This document shows, piece after piece, positions 17,818 through 25,830 of a DNA stretch of 64,000 nucleotides. Position numbers and translations under genes: made by a program. The notes under the pieces are model-generated. The model ran no database searches and had not been told where the DNA came from. It worked only from the letters and a program-made list of their open reading frames with translations. Source of the DNA: Ferdinandcohnia sp036965045 (GTDB taxonomy: Bacteria; Bacillota; Bacilli; Bacillales; Bacillaceae_L); NCBI RefSeq assembly GCF_036965045.1, contig NZ_JBALOV010000005.1, positions 119,704 to 183,703 on the forward strand. The letters are read 5' to 3'. Positions within the stretch are counted from its first letter, which is position 1; each line of letters starts with the position of its first letter.

Positions 17818-18294
17818 TTATTTTCCCTCTTCTTTTGGTTGCACTATTTTTTCATGAATCTCTGTTTCAATGGCTTCGACATGCCTTTCTTCAAGCTTTT
17901 GGTGTGGTTGTGGATGGAACCATTGGATTTCACCCTCATGTACAAATCCTTTGAATTCTTCGCCTTGTACTTGTAGAATGAATTGCTTGCGTTCATATGT
18001 GCGGTCCTCAAAGGCTTGCTTTATTTCAAAGTCTTTAATCCCGCTGGTAATTCCATGTTCCTTCATCGAATCGTAAATCGCGGATTCAATCACTTCTACT
18101 TTTTCTTCACCTATCATTTGTTTCGGATGTGGATGGAGCCATTTGATTTCATCGTCATGAAAATGACCCTTGAATTCATCACCTTGAATTTTAAATGTGA
18201 AAGCATGTCTTTGATGATGAACATGATCCTCCAAAAAGGGTTCAACCTTAAAGTTTTCAATTACGGGTTTTTCTTCATTGGATTCCTTTGACAT
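17818..18294 (-). CDS. histidine-rich protein with internal duplication, function unknown
   Basis: A 158-aa soluble protein that I do not recognise as a named family. The start at 18294 follows GAGGGGGATTGAA; a longer frame lacks a ribosome site. It consists of two repeats of about 70 residues, each with the pattern F-x-x-QG-[DE]-EFKG-x-x-H-[DE]-x-EI-[KQ]-W-[LF]-HP-x-P followed by an acidic helix. It has 14 histidines (about 9%), including DHVHHQRH and HFHDD. It lies just after ureD on the same strand and has its own terminator. Metal binding, for example Ni delivery for urease, is a guess from composition and position only. Confidence 0.7.
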   Translation of the reverse strand: MSKESNEEKPVIENFKVEPFLEDHVHHQRHAFTFKIQGDEFKGHFHDDEIKWLHPHPKQMIGEEKVEVIESAIYDSMKEHGITSGIKDFEIKQAFEDRTYERKQFILQVQGEEFKGFVHEGEIQWFHPQPHQKLEERHVEAIETEIHEKIVQPKEEGK

Positions 18295-18385
18295 TTCAAT
18301 CCCCCTCATTTCTTCACTATTAAAGTAATTTCCTAAGTGTAGCATAAATATTCTCATTGTCTAAAGGGGGATTCTATGTCTTTCT

Positions 18386-19210
18386 TTAATATTTTCGCAA
18401 TGAAATAGGATACGTCCCGAACCATCTTTGCATAATTTCCCTATGACAATTTGCAAAGATACCTTCAATGAGCTGTGTCGAATTGGCTAGCACCCGAATA
18501 CTAAATCCTGGTACAGCTAACCTTGACAGACCAAAGGAAAATTCAGTTTCAGTTCCTTTAATAATTTCATACAACTCATCAAGTAGTTGGTTACTAGTTT
18601 GATTGCCAATCACGATCATAGAACCCAGATGGGTATAGCCTTCCATCAATCCTATTTCAGTTATCGCCTGTTGAGCAGGGGATAGTTTAATATGATCAAA
18701 TACACCTAGCTTATTATCAATATAAATTTCATTCACTAATTGAATCGTATTGTAACTGAATTTATCCCCGCTCGGAGACCAACCAGGAGTTATGATGTCT
18801 GTATAAAGAAATGTAGCACCTGTTTCCATATGAATCACATTTTTTTGCTTATAATGGGCATTTTCATAGGCGATTAAGGGATCAGGGAGGTATTCTAAAT
18901 AACTCCCTTTCTTAAGTGAAATCACTGTTTCTTGATAAACGTGGTCATTAGGTGTTTTATATACTTTTGTTGCACCTTGAGTCGTTAATGTCACTTTTGC
19001 TCCTTCTTCTACCGCTATCTCCATCCTATAGCGGTCTCCATCTAAATATCCGCCCCCGGGATTTAAAAGGTAGTAACATACCTTCCCTGAATCATCATGA
19101 TATATGGGTCTCATCACCTTGAAGGCTCCCTGAAAATAAACCCTCTTTGCAACAGTCTTTCCGTTACGGTCTTCAAGATTCAAGGATAATTCACCTGTCC
19201 AAGCTGTCAT
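18386..19210 (-). CDS. ureD: urease accessory protein UreD (UreH)
   Basis: A 274-aa scaffold that joins UreF and UreG on apo-urease for nickel insertion. Family features are the early YFQGAFKVMRPIY segment, LNPGGGYLDGDRY near residue 50 and the central GWSPSGDKF. It is the last gene of the ureABCEFGD order and begins one base after the ureG stop, so it is co-transcribed. Confidence 0.93.
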   Translation of the reverse strand: MTAWTGELSLNLEDRNGKTVAKRVYFQGAFKVMRPIYHDDSGKVCYYLLNPGGGYLDGDRYRMEIAVEEGAKVTLTTQGATKVYKTPNDHVYQETVISLKKGSYLEYLPDPLIAYENAHYKQKNVIHMETGATFLYTDIITPGWSPSGDKFSYNTIQLVNEIYIDNKLGVFDHIKLSPAQQAITEIGLMEGYTHLGSMIVIGNQTSNQLLDELYEIIKGTETEFSFGLSRLAVPGFSIRVLANSTQLIEGIFANCHREIMQRWFGTYPISLRKY

Positions 19211-19211
19211 C

Positions 19212-19823
19212 TTACTCTAATCCTCTTAATAATACGTGCTTCATAATCCAGTCAATAACCTCAACGAGTCCTTCTTCATTTTTTAAATTTGTAAAGACAA
19301 ATGGTTTATCTCCTCGAAATACTCTTGTATCATTGGCCATTACTTCCAAGCTAGCACCGACATGTGGCGCAAGGTCGGTCTTGTTAATAATAAACAAATC
19401 GGATTTAATCATACCTTGTCCACCTTTACGAGGAATCTTCTCCCCTTGGGCCACATCGATGATGTAAATCGAGAAATCAACTAATTCCGGGCTAAAGGTG
19501 GCTGCAAGGTTGTCCCCGCCACTTTCGACAAAGATGAGTTCAACATCAGGATGACGGCTTATTAATTCATCGATCGCAGCAAAATTCATCGAAGCGTCCT
19601 CGCGTATCGCTGTATGCGGACAACCCCCTGTTTCTACGCCTATGATTCGATCTTCAGGAAGAACACCGTTTTCTATTAAAAACTTCGCATCTTCCTTCGT
19701 ATAAATGTCATTTGTTACAACTGCCATTTTTATTTCCCCTTCAAGACGACGGGTTAATTTTTCTACTAGCATTGTTTTACCTGCTCCAACAGGCCCTCCA
19801 ACTCCAATTTTAACTGGTTCCAT
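19212..19823 (-). CDS. ureG: urease accessory GTPase UreG
   Basis: A SIMIBI-class GTPase that powers nickel delivery to urease. The P-loop GGPVGAGKTMLVEKL lies near residues 8-22, the nickel-binding CPH motif in ETGGCPHTAIRED near 65-77, and the base-specifying NKTD is present. Length 203 aa is standard. It sits between ureF and ureD. Confidence 0.97.
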   Translation of the reverse strand: MEPVKIGVGGPVGAGKTMLVEKLTRRLEGEIKMAVVTNDIYTKEDAKFLIENGVLPEDRIIGVETGGCPHTAIREDASMNFAAIDELISRHPDVELIFVESGGDNLAATFSPELVDFSIYIIDVAQGEKIPRKGGQGMIKSDLFIINKTDLAPHVGASLEVMANDTRVFRGDKPFVFTNLKNEEGLVEVIDWIMKHVLLRGLE

Positions 19824-19849
19824 TTATAACACTCCTTTACCTAATTCTT

Positions 19850-20536
19850 TTATGACATAAAAATACGGATATTGACTCGTTCATGCTTCATTTGGGACAA
19901 TTCAAGGCCAGGAGATACAATTCCAAAGTCCTCTTCAGGTAATTCTAAAATTTTTTCAACTGCCTGTGTTAATTCGGATTGAAAATCATGAATGATTCGC
20001 TGTCCAGCGGTTTGCCCAAGAGGTATAGCACGAACAGCGTTTTGAACAAGACTCGAAATGGTAGAGTATAAATAATACAGAATGGCATTTGGCTTTGATA
20101 TCCCTAGTCCGAAAGCAACCATTGTAAAAACGATGGATGAGTGGCCATATGCCTGCTTTTGCCTAATCCGTTCCCTATATTGTGTGAGTGATGGCATGTC
20201 GTATAAAGTTTCAGCCAGCTTAAGCATGCGATCACCAATCATTTGTGTTCCTTCCCTTGTTTCCCGCGGCAAGTTCTGTACATTTAGCTTTCGATCAAGC
20301 TCCCATATTTGTTGAATATTTTCGTTTTGTAGTGCTTCATAAACGAGACAACAGGAAAGCCCATCTGTATAGATGAGCTGCTCATTTACATATACTTGAA
20401 GCCACTTGTAAAAGGTTTCTGCATCTGTTACAAGATTCTCTTGTATGTATGTTTCCAAACCAAAAGAATGGCTAAATGCCCCTGTCGGTAGGTTAGAATC
20501 ACACAATTGAAATAAAGAGAGGATATTTTTATCCAT
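19850..20536 (-). CDS. ureF: urease accessory protein UreF
   Basis: An all-helical accessory protein, 228 aa, that acts with UreD as a GTPase regulator in urease maturation. The N-terminal FQLCDSNLPTGAFSHSFGLET and the C-terminal HERVNIRIFMS are characteristic. Its start overlaps the ureE stop by 8 bases, which suggests translational coupling. Confidence 0.95.
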   Translation of the reverse strand: MDKNILSLFQLCDSNLPTGAFSHSFGLETYIQENLVTDAETFYKWLQVYVNEQLIYTDGLSCCLVYEALQNENIQQIWELDRKLNVQNLPRETREGTQMIGDRMLKLAETLYDMPSLTQYRERIRQKQAYGHSSIVFTMVAFGLGISKPNAILYYLYSTISSLVQNAVRAIPLGQTAGQRIIHDFQSELTQAVEKILELPEEDFGIVSPGLELSQMKHERVNIRIFMS

Positions 20537-20990
20537 GGCTATGACCTATATGTCTGAATGCTTGTTTTACCTTTCTGTCTTCCCGTCTATATGGAATTTC
20601 AAGTTGTTGCAACAGTTCTTCTATTAGGTAATCATACTGAACGAGCATATTTTCGTCTTCAAACTGAGCTGGGATATGACGGTTTCCAAGCTGATGAGCA
20701 ATCGTTCCCATTTCTTTTATATCTCGAGGGCTAATCACGAGCAGGTCATCCGAAAGCACATCAATGACAATGATATTTTTATCATCCATGTATAACACGT
20801 CGCCCGCTTCAAGATCACGTGCTTCTTTCAATCGAATCCCGATTTCTTTACCATGGTCCGTTTTTACCCTCTGAATCCTTTTTACTAAATGCGAGCTTTC
20901 TAAATACACTTTTTCGATATGGCGCTTTTCAAGTTCGCTACGATCCATTTCTTCTAGATTTGTAATAATTTTTTCAATAATCAACCACAT
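20529..20990 (-). CDS. ureE: urease accessory nickel chaperone UreE
   Basis: A 153-aa metallochaperone with the UreE N-terminal beta domain (KRIQRVKTDHGKEIGIRL) and the C-terminal nickel-binding domain (GTIAHQLGNRHIPAQFE). The tail ends in a short His cluster RHIGHSHG, less extended than in enterobacterial UreE. It lies five bases after ureC and overlaps ureF. Confidence 0.94.
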   Translation of the reverse strand: MWLIIEKIITNLEEMDRSELEKRHIEKVYLESSHLVKRIQRVKTDHGKEIGIRLKEARDLEAGDVLYMDDKNIIVIDVLSDDLLVISPRDIKEMGTIAHQLGNRHIPAQFEDENMLVQYDYLIEELLQQLEIPYRREDRKVKQAFRHIGHSHG

Positions 20991-20995
20991 TCACC

Positions 20996-22708
20996 TCAAA
21001 ATAGAAAATATCGCTGCCCCATTGGGACCACATCAACCGGTTCACACGTTAGCAGCTCCCCATTAACTCTCACTTCATATGTTTGTGGATCAACCGTAAT
21101 CTCCGGTGTTTCAGCATTCAATTTCATATCTTTTTTCGATAGCGTGCGGATGCCACCAACAGGAAGAATGATTTTTTCCAGTCCAAGTCTTTCATGGACC
21201 CCTTCATCGTAAGCCACCTGAGAAATAAATGTGGCTGAGCTATTAAATAAGGCTTTTCCATATTGCGCATACATTGGGCGGTATATATACGGCTGTGGAG
21301 TAGGTATAGACGCATTAGAATCCCCCATCAAACCTGTTACAACAAGACCATTCTTAATTACCATTTCTGGTTTTACTCCGAAAAACTTTGGTGACCACAA
21401 GACAAGGTCAGCCATCTTTCCCTCTTCAATGGAGCCTACATGTTGGGAAATTCCATGTGTAATTGCAGGATTAATCGTGTATTTAGCTATATAACGCTTT
21501 GCACGGTTATTATCTGCGAACTTACTGTCCCCCTTTATTGGCCCTCGTTGTTTTTTCATTTTATCTGCGACTTGCCATGTACGTAAGATCACCTCACCTA
21601 CACGCCCCATTGCTTGTGAATCAGAGCTGACCATACTGAAGACACCCATGTCCTGTAATATGTCTTCTGCAGCGATCGTTTCCCTTCTAATCCTAGAATC
21701 CGCAAAAGCGATATCCTCAGGAACAGATGGGTTTAAGTGGTGACATACCATCACCATATCTAAGTGTTCATCAACCGTATTGATCGTGTATGGAAGGGTC
21801 GGGTTTGTTGATGAAGGTAAAATATTTGAGTACCCTGCTGATTTTATTAAGTCAGGTGCGTGCCCTCCGCCTGCCCCTTCTGTATGATACATGTGAAGAA
21901 CTCGGTCTTTTACAGCTGCCATCGTGTTTTCCATAAATCCACTTTCATTCAAGGTATCCGCATGCAGAGCAACTTGAATATCGTATTTCTCTGCTACTCT
22001 TAAGGCATAATCGAGGGATGAACCCGTGGCTCCCCAATCTTCATGAACCTTAAGTCCAATCACTCCAGCCCTTACTTGTTCCGCTAATGGGTCCATGGAA
22101 GCTGCATGACCTTTCCCTGTAAATCCGACATTGATTGGAAGTCCTTCTGCTGCTTGGAGCATACGATGGATATTCCATTCTCCTGGTGTAACCGTCGTAG
22201 CCTTCGATCCCGCTACAGGCCCAGTCCCACCACCTATTAAAGTCGTTGTGCCAGCTGTGAGTGCCACGTTGACCTGGTCTGGGTTAATAAAATGCACATG
22301 AGTATCAATCGCTCCAGCTGTAACAATTAAGCCTTCACCTGCAATTATTTCAGTAGATGCACCAATAATAATATCCACATTATCCATTACTAATGGGTTA
22401 CCACTTTTACCAATCTTATAGATTTTTCCGTCTCGGATCGCTAGGTCGGCTTTGACAATGCCTGTGTAGTCAAGGATGACAACGTTTGTAATTACCGTGT
22501 CAGCGACACCTTCTCCTCTAGTCGCCAGTGGATGCTGCCCCATACCGTCCCGTATGACCTTCCCGCCACCGAATACAACCTCTTCCCCGTAAGTGGTATA
22601 ATCCTTTTCAATTTGAATAAATATATCTGTGTCTGCCAGGCGGATTGAGTCTCCTGTTGTTGGACCAAACATTTCTGCGTACTGCTTTCTGGACATTCTG
22701 AAACTCAT
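20996..22708 (-). CDS. ureC: urease alpha subunit
   Basis: The catalytic subunit that hydrolyses urea to ammonia and carbamate at a dinuclear nickel site, 570 aa. The nickel-binding DTHVHFI near residue 134, the carbamylated Lys in GLKVHEDWG near 217 and the mobile flap CHHLNPSVPEDIAFADSRIR near 320 are all intact. Its start overlaps the ureB stop. Confidence 0.98.
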   Translation of the reverse strand: MSFRMSRKQYAEMFGPTTGDSIRLADTDIFIQIEKDYTTYGEEVVFGGGKVIRDGMGQHPLATRGEGVADTVITNVVILDYTGIVKADLAIRDGKIYKIGKSGNPLVMDNVDIIIGASTEIIAGEGLIVTAGAIDTHVHFINPDQVNVALTAGTTTLIGGGTGPVAGSKATTVTPGEWNIHRMLQAAEGLPINVGFTGKGHAASMDPLAEQVRAGVIGLKVHEDWGATGSSLDYALRVAEKYDIQVALHADTLNESGFMENTMAAVKDRVLHMYHTEGAGGGHAPDLIKSAGYSNILPSSTNPTLPYTINTVDEHLDMVMVCHHLNPSVPEDIAFADSRIRRETIAAEDILQDMGVFSMVSSDSQAMGRVGEVILRTWQVADKMKKQRGPIKGDSKFADNNRAKRYIAKYTINPAITHGISQHVGSIEEGKMADLVLWSPKFFGVKPEMVIKNGLVVTGLMGDSNASIPTPQPYIYRPMYAQYGKALFNSSATFISQVAYDEGVHERLGLEKIILPVGGIRTLSKKDMKLNAETPEITVDPQTYEVRVNGELLTCEPVDVVPMGQRYFLF

Positions 22709-23028
22709 TATTTACACCCTCCTTCCAGAGAGCCATCTACTTTATTATTGAACCCATATACCCTTCGTTCACCAGCCAAACAAATGAGTTGAATTTCTTT
22801 TTCATCCCCTGGTTCAAATCGAACTGCTGCCCCAGCTGGGATATTTAATCGTTTTCCATATGCCTCATCTCTATTAAAATGAAGAAATTCATTCACTTCA
22901 TAAAAATGAAAATGTGACCCTACTTGAATCGGACGGTCACCTGTATTCATAACAGAAAGCGTATAAATCTCTCTTCCTTCATTACAAATAATCTCTTCTT
23001 CTTGTAAAACGTATTGCCCAGGTATCAT
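22708..23028 (-). CDS. ureB: urease beta subunit
   Basis: A 106-aa structural subunit (MIPGQYVLQEEEIICNEGRE onward) with the conserved VGSHFHFYEVN and RLNIPAGAAVRFEPG segments. It lies 23 bases downstream of ureA and touches ureC. Separate A, B and C subunits match the usual Bacillus arrangement. Confidence 0.97.
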   Translation of the reverse strand: MIPGQYVLQEEEIICNEGREIYTLSVMNTGDRPIQVGSHFHFYEVNEFLHFNRDEAYGKRLNIPAGAAVRFEPGDEKEIQLICLAGERRVYGFNNKVDGSLEGGCK

Positions 23029-23051
23029 TATGAAATCCCTCCTTGAATGGT

Positions 23052-23354
23052 TTAGCGTATCGGGCTATGGACTGTAACTAATTTCGTTCCATCTGGAAAG
23101 GTTACCTCAACCTGTATGTCGTCAATCATTTCAGGTATCCCCTCCATCACATCTTCCCGTGACAAAACAGTCGTTCCGTACTCCATAAGTTCAGCAACGG
23201 TTTTCCCGTCTCTTGCACCTTCAATTACTTCATATGTAATCAATGCAACAGCTTCCGGATAGTTTAGTTTTAAGCCTCTTTCCTTCCGGCGCTTCGCAAG
23301 ATCTGCAGCTACAACAATCATGAGCTTATCAATTTCTCGAGGTAATAAATGCAC
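23052..23354 (-). CDS. ureA: urease gamma subunit
   Basis: A 100-aa structural subunit (HLLPREIDKLMI, ARRRKxRG-like and LNYPEAVALI segments). It begins with GTG behind GGGAGG; an ATG just upstream is out of frame. It is the first gene of the operon. The leader upstream is unusually long and structured (see 23355-23899). Confidence 0.97.
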   Translation of the reverse strand: MHLLPREIDKLMIVVAADLAKRRKERGLKLNYPEAVALITYEVIEGARDGKTVAELMEYGTTVLSREDVMEGIPEMIDDIQVEVTFPDGTKLVTVHSPIR

Positions 23355-23899
23355 AACATAAACCTCCCTATTAAATTTTTGTACAATAAAAAAGCCCCTA
23401 TTTGGGAATAAAGATCATTAACTGCTTTCTTGAAAAAGTTAGAAACTTTCTCCATCATTTTTCCATTTGCAGTGAGTTTAAACTCTATTGGAAAATTAAT
23501 CCTCCAACGAGCAATGTTAATGAGTTTTTGTAATATTAAAGGTTTTTTTCAATTTGTTTATTCACCTCCTTTTACGAAATAAAAAAAACAAACCATATTG
23601 ATTTGAATTTTTTTAACATATAAATCTGTGACCGGTCGAAAACTAGATTTTCAGACCTTAAATCTTTACTATTTGGGTTCGAATTTTCGAAATTTGGGGG
23701 ATTGGGGAAACTTGCCACTTTTGGTTAAAGTGGGCGAATTGTTTACAACTAGACTATAGCATAGTTCGACAAAAAACTACAAATATTTTGTGATTAAAAT
23801 TACAAAATTCATACATAAATACGTTATCATTGTTTTTAAAGGATTTTTACAATTAAACTAGAAATTAAGTATTGTATTCAACATAAGGAGGAACCTGCT
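23355..23899. other. long intergenic leader between ureA and the dipeptidase
   Basis: A 545-base AT-rich region without a convincing gene. It contains a short CCCAAATAGGGG hairpin followed by U6 in the ureA direction (near 23390-23408), a 12-bp palindrome GAGTTTAAACTC (23474-23485), an AAAGGAGGTGA ribosome-site sequence (minus strand, about 23562-23573) before a TTG frame of only 11 codons, a CCACTTT/AAAGTGG hairpin (23715-23733) and a TGTGA-N6-TTACA palindrome (23789-23804). Urease regulation may lie here, but no canonical 17-bp GlnR/TnrA box is visible. Confidence 0.5.
23789..23804. promoter_or_regulatory. Fnr/Rex-like palindrome upstream of the dipeptidase
   Basis: TGTGATTAAAATTACA, extended to TTTTGT...ACAAAA, is one mismatch from the Fnr/Crp-type TGTGA-N6-TCACA and three from the Rex consensus. 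It lies about 95 bases before the dipeptidase start. The binding factor is unknown. Confidence 0.3.
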
Positions 23900-25273
23900 T
23901 TGAATCAAGATATTCAGAACTACTTAACTGAAAACAGAGAATCACATCTACAAGAACTATTTGAATTTCTTAAAATCCCTAGCATTAGTGCTTTGCCTGA
24001 TCACAAAGAGGATGTAAACCAAACGGCGGAGTGGGTAGCAAACGCACTTCGTAATATTGGGATGGAAAATGTCAGCATTCACCCAACAAAAGGACATCCG
24101 GTTGTATATGGGGACTGGCTTCATGCAAAAGGAAAACCTACTGTATTAATTTATGGTCATTATGATGTTCAGCCAGTTGACCCGCTTCATTTATGGGACA
24201 GCCCTCCGTTTGAGCCAGAAATTCGTGATGATAAAATTTTTGCACGTGGAGCAAGTGATGACAAAGGGCAAACCTTTATGCACTTGAAGGCGTTAGAAGC
24301 CATTCTAAAGACGGAAGGGACATTGCCACTTAATTTCAAATTCTGTATTGAAGGCGAAGAAGAAATTGGGAGTCCGAACCTTCCAGCCTTTGTTAAGGAA
24401 AATAAAGAATTGCTTGCGGCAGACGTTATTGTGATTTCTGACACAAGCATGAATGAGCGTGGAAAACCAACAATTTGCTACGGTGTACGTGGACTTGCGG
24501 GCCTTCAAATTGATGTTAAAGGATCTACCAGCGACTTACACTCCGGGCTATACGGTGGTGGCGTACATAACCCCATTAATGCACTTGTTCAATTATTGAA
24601 CTCATTCCATAATGAGGACGGTAAAGTGACAGTTGAAGGTTTTTATGAGGATGTACTCCCCTTAACCGATGAAGAAAAACAAGCATATGAAGCTTTAAAC
24701 TTTGATGAGGAAAAACAACGTCAAGAGCTTGGAGTTCCTGCGCTTTATGGGGAAAAGGGCTATAGCTATCTTGAACGAACATGGGTCCGTCCAACTCTTG
24801 ATATTAACGGAATTTATGGTGGTTTCCAAGGTGACGGCATCAAGACCGTGATCCCTTCAGAGGCTCATGCAAAAATCACGTGTCGACTTGTTCCAAACCA
24901 GGATCCTGATGTAATTGTCGAACAACTAAAGCAACATATTGAGAAAAACAAACCAGTTGGCGTTGAGGTAAGTCTTCAACTTTTTGACAAAGGTGCGCCA
25001 TATGTGACACCATTTGACCATCCGGCGATTCAAGCTGCAAGCCGTGCTTATGAAGAGGTGTACAAGGTGCCAACGTCATTTACTCGCGGTGGCGGATCAT
25101 TACCGATAATTGCAACCTTAGATGAAGTTCTTCATGCGCCGATTGTATTAATGGGCTTTGGACTACCAACTGAAAACTTCCACGCCCCAAATGAGCACTT
25201 CCATCTTGAAAATTTTGATAAAGGCTTGGAAACTTTGTGCACGTACTGGTTTGAGTTAGAGAAGTCATTGTAA
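23900..25273 (+). CDS. M20-family dipeptidase/metallopeptidase
   Basis: A 457-aa zinc exopeptidase. Metal-site motifs are YGHYDVQP near residue 90, GASDDKGQ near 121 and EGEEEIGSP near 153, and the dimerisation-domain GVRGLAGLQIDVKG is present. The closest named group is the CNDP/dipeptidase branch, which cleaves dipeptides in the cytoplasm. It begins with TTG behind AAGGAGG. It is transcribed alone, divergent from urease, with a strong terminator. Confidence 0.88.
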   Translation: MNQDIQNYLTENRESHLQELFEFLKIPSISALPDHKEDVNQTAEWVANALRNIGMENVSIHPTKGHPVVYGDWLHAKGKPTVLIYGHYDVQPVDPLHLWDSPPFEPEIRDDKIFARGASDDKGQTFMHLKALEAILKTEGTLPLNFKFCIEGEEEIGSPNLPAFVKENKELLAADVIVISDTSMNERGKPTICYGVRGLAGLQIDVKGSTSDLHSGLYGGGVHNPINALVQLLNSFHNEDGKVTVEGFYEDVLPLTDEEKQAYEALNFDEEKQRQELGVPALYGEKGYSYLERTWVRPTLDINGIYGGFQGDGIKTVIPSEAHAKITCRLVPNQDPDVIVEQLKQHIEKNKPVGVEVSLQLFDKGAPYVTPFDHPAIQAASRAYEEVYKVPTSFTRGGGSLPIIATLDEVLHAPIVLMGFGLPTENFHAPNEHFHLENFDKGLETLCTYWFELEKSL

Positions 25274-25276
25274 GCG

Positions 25277-25310
25277 AAAAGGTGGATTCCCGTTTGGGGT
25301 CCACCTTTTT
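25277..25310 (+). terminator. terminator of the dipeptidase gene
   Basis: AAAAGGTGGA/TCCACCTTTT stem with a GC-rich loop and following T run, four bases after the stop codon. Confidence 0.9.
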
Positions 25311-25352
25311 ATGAGGATGAAGGATTTTTCATTACAATTTTTTTGATGTTTG

Positions 25353-25585
25353 GGTCTTCATTTGACTGATAAAGACCTTTTCACGCCAGTTTCTTTGGCG
25401 TTTTGGTCTTCATCAACCCGATGAAGACCTTTGCGCTTCAATTTCCTCGGCGTTTGCGTCTTCATTACACCGATGAAGACTGTTTCGCTTCATTTTCTTC
25501 GACGTTTTGGTCTTCATAACACCGATGAAGAATGTTTCGCTTCATTTTCTTCGACGTTTCGGTCTTCATAAACCTGATGAAGACC
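25353..25585. repeat. 52-bp tandem repeat array of hairpin-forming units
   Basis: Four full units and one partial begin at 25353, 25405, 25457, 25509 and 25561, exactly 52 bases apart. Each unit starts with an inverted repeat (G)GTCTTCAT-N7-ATGAAGAC(C), then a spacer resembling TTTCGCTTCATTTTCTTCGACGTTT. The two outer units have the longest stems, while inner units carry substitutions. The array runs into the broken 3' part of the fructokinase remnant. It is not a CRISPR array because there are no unique spacers. Confidence 0.9.
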
Positions 25586-25589
25586 ACTC

Positions 25590-25819
25590 TATTTATAGCT
25601 CCAGTTTGAACGTTATAGTTTTCTAAGGTCTCTTTTAAAAAGTTGCCAAGAACATCGTCCCCCACTTTTCCGATGAAGAGGACTTCGCACCAAGCCTCGC
25701 AACCCCAACAGCACGTTTGCCGGTGCACCTCCTGGGCTTTTTAAAAATTGCATATTGTCTTCATCAAGTGGAATGAAATCAATTAATGCCTCACCTAAAC
25801 AAATAATTCCCTGTTTCAT
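25590..25819 (-). pseudogene. scrK: decayed and truncated fructokinase
   Basis: The minus strand starts well (GAAGTGAAGGT then MKQGIICLGEALIDFIPLD and SPGGAPANV), as in PfkB-family fructokinases of sucrose operons. A missing base after PANV shifts the frame. A second shift is needed to reach FIGKVGDDVLGNFLKETLENYNV. Homology stops after about 75-80 residues, at the 52-bp repeat array, so the catalytic C-terminal half is absent. The fragment follows scrB by 11 bases, the usual place of scrK. Fructose released from sucrose-6-phosphate must be handled by another kinase. Confidence 0.85.
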
Positions 25820-25830
25820 ACCTTCACTTC

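Noticed and set aside
23521..23573. 11-codon TTG frame behind a perfect Shine-Dalgarno as a gene
   Set aside because: It is too short to support as a protein gene without conservation data, so it is mentioned only as a possible leader peptide.
23781..23810. GlnR/TnrA box for urease control
   Set aside because: The inverted repeat has a 6-base centre, giving a 16-bp site, whereas the GlnR/TnrA consensus TGTNA-N7-TNACA needs 17. It also lies nearer the dipeptidase than ureA.
25353..25585. Possible CRISPR array
   Set aside because: Units are contiguous and similar across all 52 bases, with no unique spacers and no cas genes in the window.
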